From Betaproteobacteria bacterium (GTDB lineage Bacteria; Pseudomonadota; Gammaproteobacteria; Burkholderiales; Rhodocyclaceae), in assembly GCA_016705475.1 (NCBI GenBank), contig JADIYD010000002.1, positions 1 to 41,182 on the forward strand: 41,182 nt of DNA, read 5' to 3'. Numbering within the stretch: the first letter of the stretch is position 1; each line of letters opens with the position of its first letter. Below, piece by piece: positions 18,596 through 30,544 of this stretch. Under the pieces are notes generated by a model. The model had not been told where the DNA came from. It saw only the letters and a list, made by a program, of their open reading frames with translations, and did not search any database. The translations under genes were made by a program, and so were the position numbers.

Positions 18596-19357
18596 TCAGG
18601 CCGCACTGTGACGACTGGCCTGCTGCCACGCCACCACCGCCTGCCCGGCATGGGCGAGGATGGCTTGGTAGCGCTCTGCCGGCAGGGCGTGACGCAGCGA
18701 GGCGAAGAGCTGCTGCGTTCCCTCCTGCGCCAATGGCGATTTCGGCGCCAGGTCGGAGAGCAGCGCGATCTGGATATTGGCCAGCGCATCGGCCAGCAGG
18801 CGCCAGCCGAGTTCGGGCATCTGCTCGTCGAGGGCGACCATCATGCTGCCCAGCGGCTGGACGATGCCCTGCACCTGCTCATTCGTTTCGCAGGCGGCCA
18901 TGGCGTGCCACAGCGCGAGGTGGATGCCGCGCCGCAGATCAACCTTGAAATCGATGGCGTCAGACTCGACCTCATTGATCTGCTCGAAATACTGCTGAAA
19001 CAGCGTGTCCTCGCGCGCATCCAGCCGCGTGCGCAAACCTCCGATCAGGGCCGTCAGCGAATGGATGGCCTCCAGATTGAACGCCTGCGTGTAGGCCAGC
19101 CCCCACTGGTCGAGGCCGCTGATCAGCATGGCCAGGCGCAAGGCCCGTGCCTCATCGCTGGCGCCGGCCCGGCACCAGTCGAAACAGTGCGCCGCCACCT
19201 CGCCGAGGACGCCGACATCGGGCGCCGCATCGACCGTTGCCGACTGCCGGAAAGCGCCAGCAAACACGTCCTGCGCCATGCGCGCCACCAAACGCTGGGT
19301 GTCGGCGCTGGCCAGTCTGGCGAGTTGATCGGCGGGAATCTGAGCGGCTGTGGTCAT
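18596..19357 (-). CDS. Conserved-looking protein of unknown function
   Basis: I do not recognise this family. The 253-residue product starts at ATG 19357 (MTTAAQIPADQLARLASADT). It is soluble, lacks a signal peptide or TM segment, and is predicted mostly helical and Ala/Leu-rich. Notable stretches are HCFDWCRAGASDEARALRLA, FQQYFEQINEVESDAIDFKV and HLALWHAMAACETNEQVQGI. No catalytic motif stands out. The codon pattern is like that of neighbouring genes and the frame is uninterrupted, which supports a real gene. It sits 28 bp upstream of ubiA on the same strand and may be co-transcribed with it. The preceding intergenic region carries dispersed repeat copy 3. Confidence 0.7.
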   Translation of the reverse strand: MTTAAQIPADQLARLASADTQRLVARMAQDVFAGAFRQSATVDAAPDVGVLGEVAAHCFDWCRAGASDEARALRLAMLISGLDQWGLAYTQAFNLEAIHSLTALIGGLRTRLDAREDTLFQQYFEQINEVESDAIDFKVDLRRGIHLALWHAMAACETNEQVQGIVQPLGSMMVALDEQMPELGWRLLADALANIQIALLSDLAPKSPLAQEGTQQLFASLRHALPAERYQAILAHAGQAVVAWQQASRHSAA

Positions 19358-19420
19358 GGCGAATCGCAAAATAGGGAAAGACCGCTATTTTAACGGGGCA
19401 CCGAATGCCTGAAAGCGAAT

Positions 19421-19457
19421 GCCACGGTCAACCGGAAAAAACGGCCAAAAATGAAAG
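19421..19457 (+). repeat. Dispersed repeat copy 3
   Basis: CCACGGTCAACCGG, then AAAAAACGGCCAAAAATGAAAG, lying between the split kinase stop (19486) and the start of the unrecognised gene. It shares the additional 3' bases AAAGCGCAC with copy 4, so these two may be the closest relatives. Confidence 0.75.
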
Positions 19458-19485
19458 CGCACGCTGGCGCCGGGAGAGGACGGTA

Positions 19486-21550
19486 TTAGTCTTCGCCACA
19501 CTCCGCGGCAATACGGGCTATGGCCGCCTGAAGGTCGAGCAGAGCAGACTCAAGATCGGGGATCGCAAGGAACACCTCGTCCAGCGACAGTTTCTGGCGG
19601 ATCATCTGGTTCAGGGCTTTGGCGCGTTGATAAATATCGACCAGTTGCAGGTTGCCCGATGCGCCCGTCAGGGAATGGGCAACGTGCTCGGCAGCGGAAC
19701 GCCGGCCGTCGATCAGAAGCACCCGAACCTGATCGATATCGCCTTGGTGATGCGCGCAGAACATCACGAGGAGTTCAAGGTAGCGCCTGGCATTCCCTTT
19801 CGTGATCTTCAGGCCGGCATGCAGATTGATTCCCGGAACCTGGCTCAAGGCAAGCATGACGTCGCTGCCGAGCTGTGGCGGAGTTTCTGGCTCGCTCGCC
19901 ACCCTTTCTTGTTCCTGCACGGGAAGCCATTTGAGCAGGGCTTCATAGAGCAGCTCCGGCTCAACCGGTTTGGCGACAAAGTCGTTCATGCCAGCGTTCA
20001 GGCAATTGTTGCGATCGTCGGCAAAGGCGTTGGCCGTCATGGCCAGTATCGGCAGCGAGGCGAATCCCGGCAGCTCACGTATCCGTCGCGTTGCCTCAAG
20101 CTCGCCCATGACCGGCATCTGCATGTCCATCAAGACAAGATCAACCGGCGTGGTCTGGATCAATGCCAGCCCTTCCGCGCCATTGTCTGCGACCGATACC
20201 TGCAGGCCAACATCCTGCAACAGCGCGATGCCGACCTCCTGATTGATCGGATTGTCTTCACAGAGCAATACACGGCGTTGACTGGTGACACGCCTCAAGC
20301 GCTCGACGACTGAGACACCGCTGGGCAATGGACGGGGATCGTCGCTCGCCTTGATCGGCGCGCCTTTGGGGAAAACAATCTCCATCCAGAAAGTGCTGCC
20401 CTCGCCCGGAGTGCTATCGACACCGGTAGACCCGCCCATCATTTCAGCAACCCGGCGGGTAATGGCCAGCCCGAGGCCGGTACCACCGTAGTTGCGGGAA
20501 ATCGAGTTGTCGGCCTGCTCGAAGGCGCCGAAAAGGCGATCGATCACCGGTTTAGCAATACCGATGCCGGTATCGCTCACTTCAAATCGCAACTTGACTG
20601 ACTCGGGCTGGTCATCGAGAACGCGACCGCGCAGCGAAATGCGACCGCGATCAGTAAATTTCACAGCATTACTCAGGAAATTGAGCAAAGCCTGCGTCAG
20701 CCGGGTGGCGTCGCCGCGCAGCTGAAGGCCATGTAGCGGATCAGCATCGAGCTCGAGCGTCAGGCCCTTGGCCTCAGCCCGCTCCCGAATCAGCCCGAGC
20801 GCCCGCTCGAGCAGCGCGTGGAGATCGAAATCGACCGAATCGAGTACCAGTTTGCCCGCCTCGATCTTTGGAATATCGAGGATATTGTTGATCACTGACA
20901 ACAGATGGTCGGCAGAGCTCCGAATTTTGGTGATCTTGTCGCGTTGTTCGACATCCTTTATTTCATTCTGAAGCAGGTGCGACAAGCCGAGAATGGCGTT
21001 CATCGGGGTGCGAATTTCATGACTCATGTTGGCGAGGAAACTGCTCTTCGCCTGGTTGGCCACTTCCGACTCCAGCTTCGCCTCCTCCAGCTCCCGCGTA
21101 CGCAACTGAACCTGCTCCTCGAGATGATAGCGATAGCGATCCAGCTCCTCGCCCATGCGCTTGCTCTCGGTAATATCCTGCTTGACGGCGAGGTAATGCG
21201 TTATCTGGCCGTCAGGCAGGCGGATCGGCGAAACAAGGGCATGTTCGTAATACACCTCGCCATTCTTGCGCTTGTTGGTGAACAAGCCTGACCACGTTTC
21301 CCCTTTGAGCAAAGTACGCCAGAGCGTGTCGTAAATGATGCGTGGTGTCAGGGCCGACTGGAGAATGCGGGGATTCTCGCCGATCACTTCGGCGGCGCTA
21401 TAGCCACTCCGCTCGCTGAAGGCCCGATTGACATAAACAATGTTGGCCTCCAGATCCGTCACCACGATACTTTCCGGACTCTGCTCCACGGCCTGCGCCA
21501 GTTTGCGCACCTCCTCAAGGGCCTTCTGCTGCTCGGAGATGTCATCACTA
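19486..21550 (-). pseudogene. Large hybrid histidine kinase, 3' (catalytic) part, separated by IS
   Basis: C-terminal half of a hybrid kinase whose 5' half is at 22402-24799. Order: PAS (AVEQSPESIVVTDLEANIVY, then GYSAAEVIGENPRILQS), coiled coil, HisKA with the phosphoacceptor His in FLANMSHEIRTPMNAILGLS, ATPase domain (NFLSNAVKFT, DTGIGI, GGTGLGLAITRRVAEMMGG), receiver with Asp in VDLVLMDMQMPVMG and Lys in FVAKPVEPE, and a C-terminal HPt domain with His in AEHVAHSLTGASGNL. A complete phosphorelay from His to Asp to His is thus encoded. The IS lies before the PAS domain. An ATG inside the IS end (21562-21564) gives MSTHPSDDISEQQ in frame with this part, so a shortened kinase could still be made, although no strong ribosome-binding site precedes it. 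Confidence 0.88.
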
Positions 21551-22401
21551 GGGTGTGTGGACATTTGTGGGCAAGATGCTGTTCACAAATGAATAATTGC
21601 GTTTACATCCTGTCTTTTGGGCTGAGGGCGGGATGCCGAGATTGTTGTTACGCGATGACCAATGGCGACGAATCGAGCCAATGCTGCACGGCAAGGCAGG
21701 CGACCGTGGTCGTACCGGTGCAGATAATCGGTTGTTTGTTGAAGCGGTTCTCTGGATGGCGAGAACTGGCGCCCCTTGGCGTGACCTGCCTGTCAGTTTT
21801 GGGCCATGGAATACGGTCTTCAGGCGCTTCTCACGCGGGGCAGACAAAGGTGTCTGGCAGGCGCTCTTTGCCATGCTCTGCGAAGACGCAGATTTTGAGG
21901 AAGTTTTTCTCGATAGCACCATCGTGCGGGCGCACCAACACGCGGCCGGCGCACCCAAAAAAACGGGCAACAAAGTCTTGGCCGTTCTCGTGGGGGCTTG
22001 AGCACCAAGATTCATGCGGCGGTAGATGGACTGGGCAATCTGGCGCGTTTCCGTCTGACAGGCGGCGAACGACACGACATCACCGAAGCTGCCAATCTCA
22101 TCGATGGCATGGATAACGTTGGCGCTGTCGTGGCCGACAAAGCCTTTGATGCCACCAGCCTCATCGACTGCATCGAGGCGATGAATGCCACAGTTGTCAT
22201 TCCGCCGAAAGCCAATCGGAAGGTGCTCAGAAGCTATGACAAGCATGTCTATAAAAGTCGAAATCTCATCGAAAGGTTCTTTGCCCGCCTGAAACAGTTT
22301 CGCCGCATCGCTACGCGCTACGACAAACTCGACGTCCGCTTTGAAGCATTCATTTCCATCGCAGCCGCTCTGATTTGGCTCGCCTGATTGTCCACACACC
22401 C
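21551..22401 (+). mobile_element. IS5-family insertion sequence (IS427-like), copy 1
   Basis: 851-bp element bounded by the perfect 13-bp inverted repeats GGGTGTGTGGACA and TGTCCACACACCC. It is flanked by a TA duplication (21549-21550 and 22402-22403). It is nearly identical to copy 2 at 27667-28516: three substitutions and one length change in an A-run. The transposase is encoded in two overlapping frames, as in the IS427 group of IS5. It interrupts the hybrid kinase gene; removal of the element plus one TA restores that frame exactly. Confidence 0.95.
21633..22387 (+). CDS. IS5-family DDE transposase, two frames joined at an A7 run (copy 1)
   Basis: Cut-and-paste transposase. The first frame starts at ATG 21633 (MPRLLLRDDQWRRIEPMLHG) and contains the first catalytic Asp in FLDSTIVRAHQHAAG; it stops at 22001. 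The second frame continues GGLSTKIHAAVDGLGNLARF with the second Asp in VVADKAFDATSL and the Glu in KSRNLIERFFARLKQ, ending at 22387. The frames meet at CCCAAAAAAAC (seven A, 21957-21963). A -1 slip there joins them, as known for programmed frameshifting in IS427-type elements. One substitution replaces a Trp found in copy 2 (FSRWADKGVW) by Gly (FSRGADKGVW); Trp at this place is usual in IS5 transposases, so activity may be reduced. Confidence 0.88.
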
Positions 22402-24799
22402 TAGCAACCAGGATGCCCCCGATCGAACCATCACCCGAATACCAGGGCTGGACTTCCCAGCGCAGCCACATGGCGGAGCCATCCAGGCGCCAGAAGCACT
22501 CCGCATCGTTGCGGATCGTCTCGCCAGCCAGCCCGCGCTGATGAATGGCTTTCCAGTGTTCGGGTATTTCGGGAAATACTTCGTAGTGGGAGCGCCCGAT
22601 GATCTCCGGCACCGTCAAATGATACGCGGAGATCCAGCGGTCGCTGACCAACAGATAACGCATGTCGCGATCAAACATGGCCAGCGCCATCGGCGCCGAC
22701 CTGACGAACAGTGCCAGCTGATTCTTGCTGGCCAGTGCCCTCTTCTCGCTGATGTCATTGCCGATGGCCACCGCCATCAGCGCGCTGGCCGAGTCAACCA
22801 GCTGGCGCAGCACGGGAGAAATCGTCGGCCGGGGCATACCCCAGTAGAGCGCGAAGGTGCCCACCACACGCTTGTCGAGCATGATCGGCGTCGACCAGCA
22901 CGCGGCCAGCCCATTCAAAAGAGCCAGATCCTTGTAGTTCTGCCACAAGGGATCGCTGGCAATATCCGCCACATGAACAGCCCCGCCAAGAAATGCCGCA
23001 GTGCCGCAGGAGCCCTGCTCCGGGCCGATTTCGGCACCATCGATCGCATGCGTAAACGCCGTGGGCAGGCTCGGTGCCGCCCCGTGGTGCAAATGCTTGC
23101 CAGCCTCGTCGAGCAGGAGCACCGAGGCGCGAACCTCCGGCACCCGGGTCTCGATCTCACGGACGACAAATTCAAGCAGCTCCGCAAGCGGCGGCTTGCG
23201 GGTCATCATTTCCAGAACGGCATTCCGATATTCAAGGATATCCTGCTCGGCACGGCGCTCGGTGACATCGACAAAGGTGGCGAGAACGTCATTGCCCAGC
23301 GTCATGCCCGATATCTCGATGCTCTTCTGGCTGCCATCCTTGGTCGTAACGCGATACTCGACCGGCGAAATGACCGTTCCGCTGGCCGCGGCTTCTGACA
23401 CCGCCTGATTCCATGTCTCCAGAACCCAGGCCCGATATTCCGCGTCGGGATAGGCACGCTGCCACCAGTCATCCAGATTGGGAATATCTTCCAGCGTGTA
23501 ACCAAGCAGTTCAGTAAACTGTTTGTTGATGAATACCAGGTCTCCCTTTTCATTGACATGACACAGTGGCAGCGACACATTTTCGATCAGGTGCCGGAAG
23601 CGAATTTCGCTGCGATCCAGTTCTGTCTGGACCAATCTTCTGGCACTGACATCGAGCACAACACCTGCCGAAAGGAGGACGGATCCATCCGGGTCATGCC
23701 ACACCTGCTGCCCGCGAATGCCGATCCACCTGGCTCTACCCGCTGCATCGACGATCTGGAAGTCAACCAGACTGCCGTCGGCACCATCCGGCGCGAGCTT
23801 ACGAAACACCGCTTCGGCGCGCTTCCGGTCTTCGGGCAGGAAGCTCAGCAGAAAATCGTCAAGCGGCTGACTGGTCAGCGTGTCCTTCTGCGCGAGGAGA
23901 CGATTGAGCGACTGGCTGCGCGAAAGGCTGTTCGAGCGATGGTCGAATTCCCAAATACCGACGCCGGTAGCCTCCAGCACCATGCCCAGCCTGTTCTCCA
24001 GCACGCAATGGCTTTCTTCTCTCAGGATGATGCTGAGCCGCTCCAGCATGCGGTGCTGGCTGATAACGCCAAGCATTCGCCCATCGGCGTTGACCACGAC
24101 CAGATGGCGCAAGCGACGCTGCTCCATCAATTGGGCAGCGTCAGCTACCGGCGTGTCGACGCCGATGCTTTGCAACGGGCTGGTCATCACATCGCCAAGC
24201 ATTACCGACGCTGGCGCCACATGCCTAGCGAGCAGCTTGGGAATGTCCCGCTCGGTGAGAATGCCGACGGGCATGCTGTCCCGCCCCACGATGACGTGGT
24301 CCAGTCTTCCTGCAGCCATGAGCTCCAGGGCATATGAAAGCGGCACGTCCGGCGCGATCAGTTCCTGCGACTGATCCATCACGGCACTCAGACTCTGAAT
24401 GACGGCAAACAGGTCAGCGCCGAGATGACGCCGAAAATCGGTTTCACTCGCCACGCCCTTCAATTCGCCATTTGCTCCAACCAGAACCAGATGACGTATG
24501 GCCTGACTGGACATCATCAACTGCGCTTCCGAGAACTCAAGATTCTCTCGTGCGGTCAGCAGCGGCGCGCTCATGATGGCGCGAACGCTGCGCTGCTCAT
24601 CAACGCCGGCACACAGGAGGCGGAGCAGGTCGCGCTCGGTAACGATGCCAATCGGCCTGCCATGCTCGACGACAATGATCGAAGAAACGCGCTTCTCGGC
24701 GAACAGGCTGATCACCGTCGCAATCGAGTCTTCCGGGCTGACCGTCAGTACGTTGGTGCTGGCAATATCGGACAGATGGAGCGAAGAAATCGAGGTCAT
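22402..24799 (-). pseudogene. Large hybrid histidine kinase, 5' (sensory) part, cut by IS
   Basis: N-terminal half of the interrupted kinase; with the 3' part the intact protein would have about 1486 residues. Starting at ATG 24799 (MTSISSLHLSDIAST; ATG 24838 is an alternative) it carries four CBS domains as two pairs: VLTVSPEDSIATVISLFAEK, PLLTARENLEFSEAQLMMSS, ELIAPDVPLSYALELMAAGR and PLQSIGVDTPVADAAQLMEQ. Two PAS domains follow (GIWEFDHRSNSLSRSQSLN; LPLCHVNEKGDLVFINKQFT), then a GAF domain (EIETRVPEVRASVLLLDEAG to VVGTFALYW) and another PAS domain (APMALAMFDRDMRYLLVSDR). There is no signal peptide or TM segment, so a cytoplasmic sensor of nucleotides or redox is likely (inference from CBS/GAF/PAS). 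Translation would continue into the IS (GGILVA then IS-derived RVCGQSGEPNQ), giving a sensory fragment without kinase. Confidence 0.88.
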
Positions 24800-24862
24800 G
24801 ACCTTTTTGGCGCGTAGCGCAGAGAAAATTGCCACCATGTAGCTGCATCGAACACCGAACAA

Positions 24863-25420
24863 GCAGGAAGCCGACCCAGCGTCTTGAAGATGTTATCAGT
24901 TTTCACTGATGCACTCACGGCCTGTGCTACCGGATAGACAACCAGCAGCAAGGGCAAAAATCACGGTACATCGCCCCCCAAGCTGCCCAGTAGCGCCAAA
25001 GGAATTCCGGCTGTCGTCACGGACCATCGAACTGCGTGGAAAGACGCTTTTTGGACCCCCGCCGCCCAGAGTCAGGGTGCCACGGTCAACCGGAAAATAG
25101 GGCCGAAAACGAAAGCGCACTCGACAACGCGGCGACGTCGCCAAACCGGCCGCACTCTTGCAAACAAATTGTCGGCAGCAGGCGGGCTTGCGCCTGTGTA
25201 ACTCACTCAAAAATGAACGGTTTTTTGGCCCGCAGCCGGGCCATCCCGGACAGCAATGCAGCACGGTCTCGTTGCAGCCCGCTGGATTCTGACCACATAA
25301 TCGACGCATGCGTATCAACTCATCCGTTAACCGCGACACCCGGGCACATTCGTCAGCGCCCGAAAGCAACAGGGCCTTGACCCAAAATGCCAGCGCCGCA
25401 GCCACCATGGCGGAGTACGC
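24863..25420. other. Gene-free region between the kinase and the TonB-like gene
   Basis: No supportable gene in about 560 bp. It contains the divergent promoters of the two flanking genes and dispersed repeat copy 4. Open frames here have unlikely composition and start inside neighbouring genes. A GGAG at 25412-25415 serves the TTG start of the TonB-like gene. Confidence 0.5.
25079..25116 (+). repeat. Dispersed repeat copy 4
   Basis: GCCACGGTCAACCGG, then AAAATAGGGCCGAAAACGAAAG, followed by CGCAC as in copy 3. Located about 280 bp upstream of the kinase start, reading away from the kinase gene. Confidence 0.75.
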
Positions 25421-27412
<1,992 letters not shown>

Positions 27413-27551
27413 TTTTCTGCACGAGACACGCTGAGGGAAATTCCCCCATCACATGCCGAACCGTCCAGTCCCCTCAAAGGAAGACGGAAAACCGAGTCTT
27501 GCCGGCGGCAGCATTCGTATGAAATGGCCCGGAGCCGTGCCAACGTTGAAC

Positions 27552-27587
27552 GCCACGGTCAACCGGGAAAATCAGCCAAATTCCAAA
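27552..27587 (+). repeat. Dispersed repeat copy 5
   Basis: GCCACGGTCAACCGGG, then AAAATCAGCCAAATTCCAAA, in the 254-bp region between the TonB-like gene stop and IS copy 2. No convincing gene is seen in that region. Confidence 0.65.
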
Positions 27588-27666
27588 TCACCCCGGCAGT
27601 CCGAGAGCGGCTCCGGTGAAGCCCTCGAAGCTTGTTAGCTGTGTGCATTGATACTGAATTTAGTTA

Positions 27667-28516
27667 GGGTGTGTGGACATTTGTGGGCAAGATGCTGTTC
27701 ACAAATGAATAATTGTGTTTACATCCTGTCTTTTGGGCTGAGGGCGGGATGCCGAGATTGTTGTTACGCGATCACCAATGGCGACGAATCGAGCCAATGC
27801 TGCACGGCAAGGCAGGCGACCGTGGTCGTACCGGTGCAGATAATCGGTTGTTTGTTGAAGCGGTTCTCTGGATGGCGAGAACTGGCGCCCCTTGGCGTGA
27901 CCTGCCTGTCAGTTTTGGGCCATGGAATACGGTCTTCAGGCGCTTCTCACGCTGGGCAGACAAAGGTGTCTGGCAGGCGCTCTTTGCCATGCTCTGCGAA
28001 GACGCAGATTTTGAGGAAGTTTTTCTCGATAGCACCATCGTGCGGGCGCACCAACACGCGGCCGGCGCACCCAAAAAACGGGCAACAAAGTCTTGGCCGT
28101 TCTCGTGGGGGCTTGAGCACCAAGATTCATGCGGCGGTAGATGGACTGGGCAATCTGGCGCGTTTCCGTCTGACAGGCGGCGAACGACACGACATCACCG
28201 AAGCTGCCAATCTCATCGATGGCATGGATAACGTTGGCGCTGTCGTGGCCGACAAAGCCTTTGATGCCACCAGCCTCATCGACTGCATCGAGGCGATGAA
28301 TGCCACAGTTGTCATTCCGCCGAAAGCCAATCGGAAGGTGCTCAGAAGCTATGACAAGCATGTCTATAAAAGTCGAAATCTCATCGAAAGGTTCTTTGCC
28401 CGCCTGAAACAGTTTCGCCGCATCGCTACGCGCTACGACAAACTCGACGTCCGCTTTGAAGCATTCATTTCCATCGCAGCCGCTCTGATTTGGCTCGCCT
28501 GATTGTCCACACACCC
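27667..28516 (+). mobile_element. IS5-family insertion sequence (IS427-like), copy 2
   Basis: 850-bp element with the same 13-bp inverted repeats as copy 1 (GGGTGTGTGGACA and TGTCCACACACCC) and TA on both sides (27665-27666, 28517-28518). It is intergenic, upstream of the GGDEF-hemerythrin gene and in the same orientation, ending about 90 bp before that gene's start. It differs from copy 1 by three substitutions and by six rather than seven A at the frameshift site. Confidence 0.95.
27749..28502 (+). CDS. IS5-family DDE transposase, two frames around an A6 run (copy 2)
   Basis: Same transposase as in copy 1. The first frame starts at ATG 27749 (MPRLLLRDHQWRRIEPMLHG), retains Trp in FSRWADKGVW and the first Asp in FLDSTIVRAHQHAAG. 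The second frame carries VVADKAFDATSL and KSRNLIERFFARLKQ and ends at 28502. Here the joining run has six A (28073-28078), so the second frame is reached by a +1 rather than a -1 shift, unlike copy 1 and unlike the usual -1 programmed frameshift. Either copy 2 lost one A and its transposase is disabled, or the base count is wrong. The first frame otherwise runs out of phase to 28231. Confidence 0.8.
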
Positions 28517-28603
28517 TAGTTTAGCATTCACTTATTTCGTGTACGATCGTATCGTTCCCTTGCCGTTGGCTTCATACCGTCGGTGCTCAAGACAGCGCGA
28601 AAC

Positions 28604-30535
28604 ATGTTTCCCCGGATCAAAATTCTGAAGAACAATATCCTTTACCTTTGGGGGGCGGTTTTGACGCTTGTTGTTGCCATCCTGCTCGGTGGCGCGACAT
28701 TGAAGGGCAATTGGCAAGCTGAAGAGGAAACGCGTCTTGAGCAGCAATCCCGGCAAGTCAATCACTCGCTGGTGGAATACACCTTCCAGCTGGTCAGCCA
28801 GGTCAACGCACTGCTCAACGGCGTCCGTCAGTTTTATCTGCACACCGGTTCGCCGGGAGAGGTCGAGGCCTTTATCGATGCGCTCGGCTTTGACAAATCG
28901 ATCATTCAGGACATTTACCTGATCGATGAAAAGGGCAACGTCGTCGTTTCCCACAACCGCGAAACGCAGGGCCGCAACGTGCAGGATCGCGATTATTTCC
29001 AGTTACACCGGGCCTCGGCCGCAGCCGATTCCCATGTTTCGCCGGTCGAACCAGGTCGGATCACCGGCCGCTATCACTTCCGGATCTCGATGCGTATCAG
29101 CAAGCCCGACGGTTCGTTTGCCGGCATTGTGCTAGCCACCATTGAACCGCTTGCCTTCTCGCGCCATTACGAGCAACTGAGTACCGGGCCGGAACGGGTA
29201 GCAGCGCTGGTCGGCACACTGGACAGAAAAGTAAGGGCCCGCTTTCCCGAGCCGATGCCCGACCAATGGCAGACACCCCTTGAATCACCGCTCTGGGCGC
29301 TATTCCCCAAGGCACCGAGCGGCAGCTACCGAACGAAAAGTGCAGTCGACGGCATCGAACGAACCTTTGTCTATGAACAAGTGGGGAATCTGCCACTCGT
29401 CATGGTGCATGGCTTTTCCCGACAGGAAATCGAAAAGAGCGTCACTACGCGTGTTCGCCAGCTCTCTGTGTGGGTCGCCCTCGTCGTCTTCTTCATTTTG
29501 ACGCTCGCCATGTACTTCACCTCTGTTCTCAAGAGCCGAGCAGAACTGCGAGCGGCCTACAACAAACTGGCGGACCTGAATAAACGCGTTCGCAACCAGG
29601 CCCTGTTCGACGCCCTGACCGGACTGCCCAATCGCCCGATGTTTTTTGACCGACTATCCAAGGAGTTGTCGCGCGCCCGGCGTAACGATGAGCTGGTTGC
29701 ACTTTTGTTTATTGACCTCGACGGATTCAAGCAGGTCAATGATCAGTTTGGTCACGAAGCCGGCGACGTCGCCCTGAAAACTGTTGCAACTCGCTGGCGG
29801 GCCAGCGTACGCGGAAGTGACAGCATTGCGCGCCTGGGGGGCGATGAATTCGCCGTCGTCGTTGGCAAACTCGATGATCCGGCAAGCGCAGTCCTCGTCG
29901 CCGAAAAACTGATTGATGCCTTGCATCGAGAGATTCAACTGCCCGGCGAACAACACTGCCAACTTGGCTGCAGCATCGGCATCAGCATCTATCCAAAGAC
30001 GGCGACTGAAATCGACTCCTTGCTGGCCGCTGCGGATGCCGCCATGTACCAAAGCAAATCGCGCGGCAAGAATTCGCTGACCGTATCCAGCGCAACGCCA
30101 ACGAAAAGCCACCTGGACTGGCTCGAGTTCAACAATGCCCATCTGGTCGGTTTCGCAGAAATCGACGATCAGCATCGCCAACTGGTACACCAGGTCAACG
30201 AGATCAACCAGGCCATTATCAACAAGGCGCCGGCAGTGGAAACCGAAAGCCTGTTGAAGGCGCTGCTCGCGTTCACTGCCTTTCACTTTGATACTGAAAA
30301 TCGCCTGATGGTCCGCTACGAATACCCCGGGCTGGCCGCCCATGCTCAAGATCACCAGACCTTGCTTGAGGACGCTGCGTTACTGGCTGAAGAATTCAGC
30401 AAGGGCAACGAATTGCTTGTCCTGCAAACCATCAAGGACTGGCTGCTTGGGCACATTGAAGGCGCCGACAAGCCACTGGGCGCCTTTCTTGCCAAAGCAA
30501 CCGAGCCGGAAGCACACTCGAACCCGTCCCGCTAG
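28604..30535 (+). CDS. Diguanylate cyclase with dCACHE-type sensor and C-terminal hemerythrin domain
   Basis: Makes the second messenger c-di-GMP. From ATG 28604 (about 643 residues; GTG 28583 is an alternative) there is TM1 (ILYLWGAVLTLVVAILLGGA), a periplasmic Cache-like sensor of about 250 residues (IIQDIYLIDEKGNVVVSHNR, VQDRDYFQLH), TM2 (VWVALVVFFILTLAMYFTSV), a short coiled coil, and a GGDEF domain with intact signature GGDEF (RLGGDEFAVVVG). A hemerythrin-like domain follows (about 505-620) with DDQHRQLVHQVNE, FTAFHFDTENRLM, AHAQDHQTLLEDA and LGHIEGADKP, matching the His/Asp/Glu ligand pattern of a di-iron O2-binding site. The hemerythrin domain probably couples oxygen or redox state to c-di-GMP output (known for Vibrio Bhr-DGC; inference here). 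IS copy 2 lies immediately upstream and may have displaced or replaced its promoter. Confidence 0.9.
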   Translation: MFPRIKILKNNILYLWGAVLTLVVAILLGGATLKGNWQAEEETRLEQQSRQVNHSLVEYTFQLVSQVNALLNGVRQFYLHTGSPGEVEAFIDALGFDKSIIQDIYLIDEKGNVVVSHNRETQGRNVQDRDYFQLHRASAAADSHVSPVEPGRITGRYHFRISMRISKPDGSFAGIVLATIEPLAFSRHYEQLSTGPERVAALVGTLDRKVRARFPEPMPDQWQTPLESPLWALFPKAPSGSYRTKSAVDGIERTFVYEQVGNLPLVMVHGFSRQEIEKSVTTRVRQLSVWVALVVFFILTLAMYFTSVLKSRAELRAAYNKLADLNKRVRNQALFDALTGLPNRPMFFDRLSKELSRARRNDELVALLFIDLDGFKQVNDQFGHEAGDVALKTVATRWRASVRGSDSIARLGGDEFAVVVGKLDDPASAVLVAEKLIDALHREIQLPGEQHCQLGCSIGISIYPKTATEIDSLLAAADAAMYQSKSRGKNSLTVSSATPTKSHLDWLEFNNAHLVGFAEIDDQHRQLVHQVNEINQAIINKAPAVETESLLKALLAFTAFHFDTENRLMVRYEYPGLAAHAQDHQTLLEDAALLAEEFSKGNELLVLQTIKDWLLGHIEGADKPLGAFLAKATEPEAHSNPSR

Positions 30536-30544
30536 CCAACAGCG

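Noticed and set aside
21548..22401. Minus-strand extension of the CBS-kinase reading frame through the IS
   Set aside because: It is a chance fusion of kinase codons with antisense transposase sequence; the IS borders with TA duplication mark the true boundary.
27453..27638. 61-codon plus-strand frame between the TonB-like gene and IS copy 2
   Set aside because: Overlaps the dispersed repeat, lacks a ribosome site and any recognisable feature.
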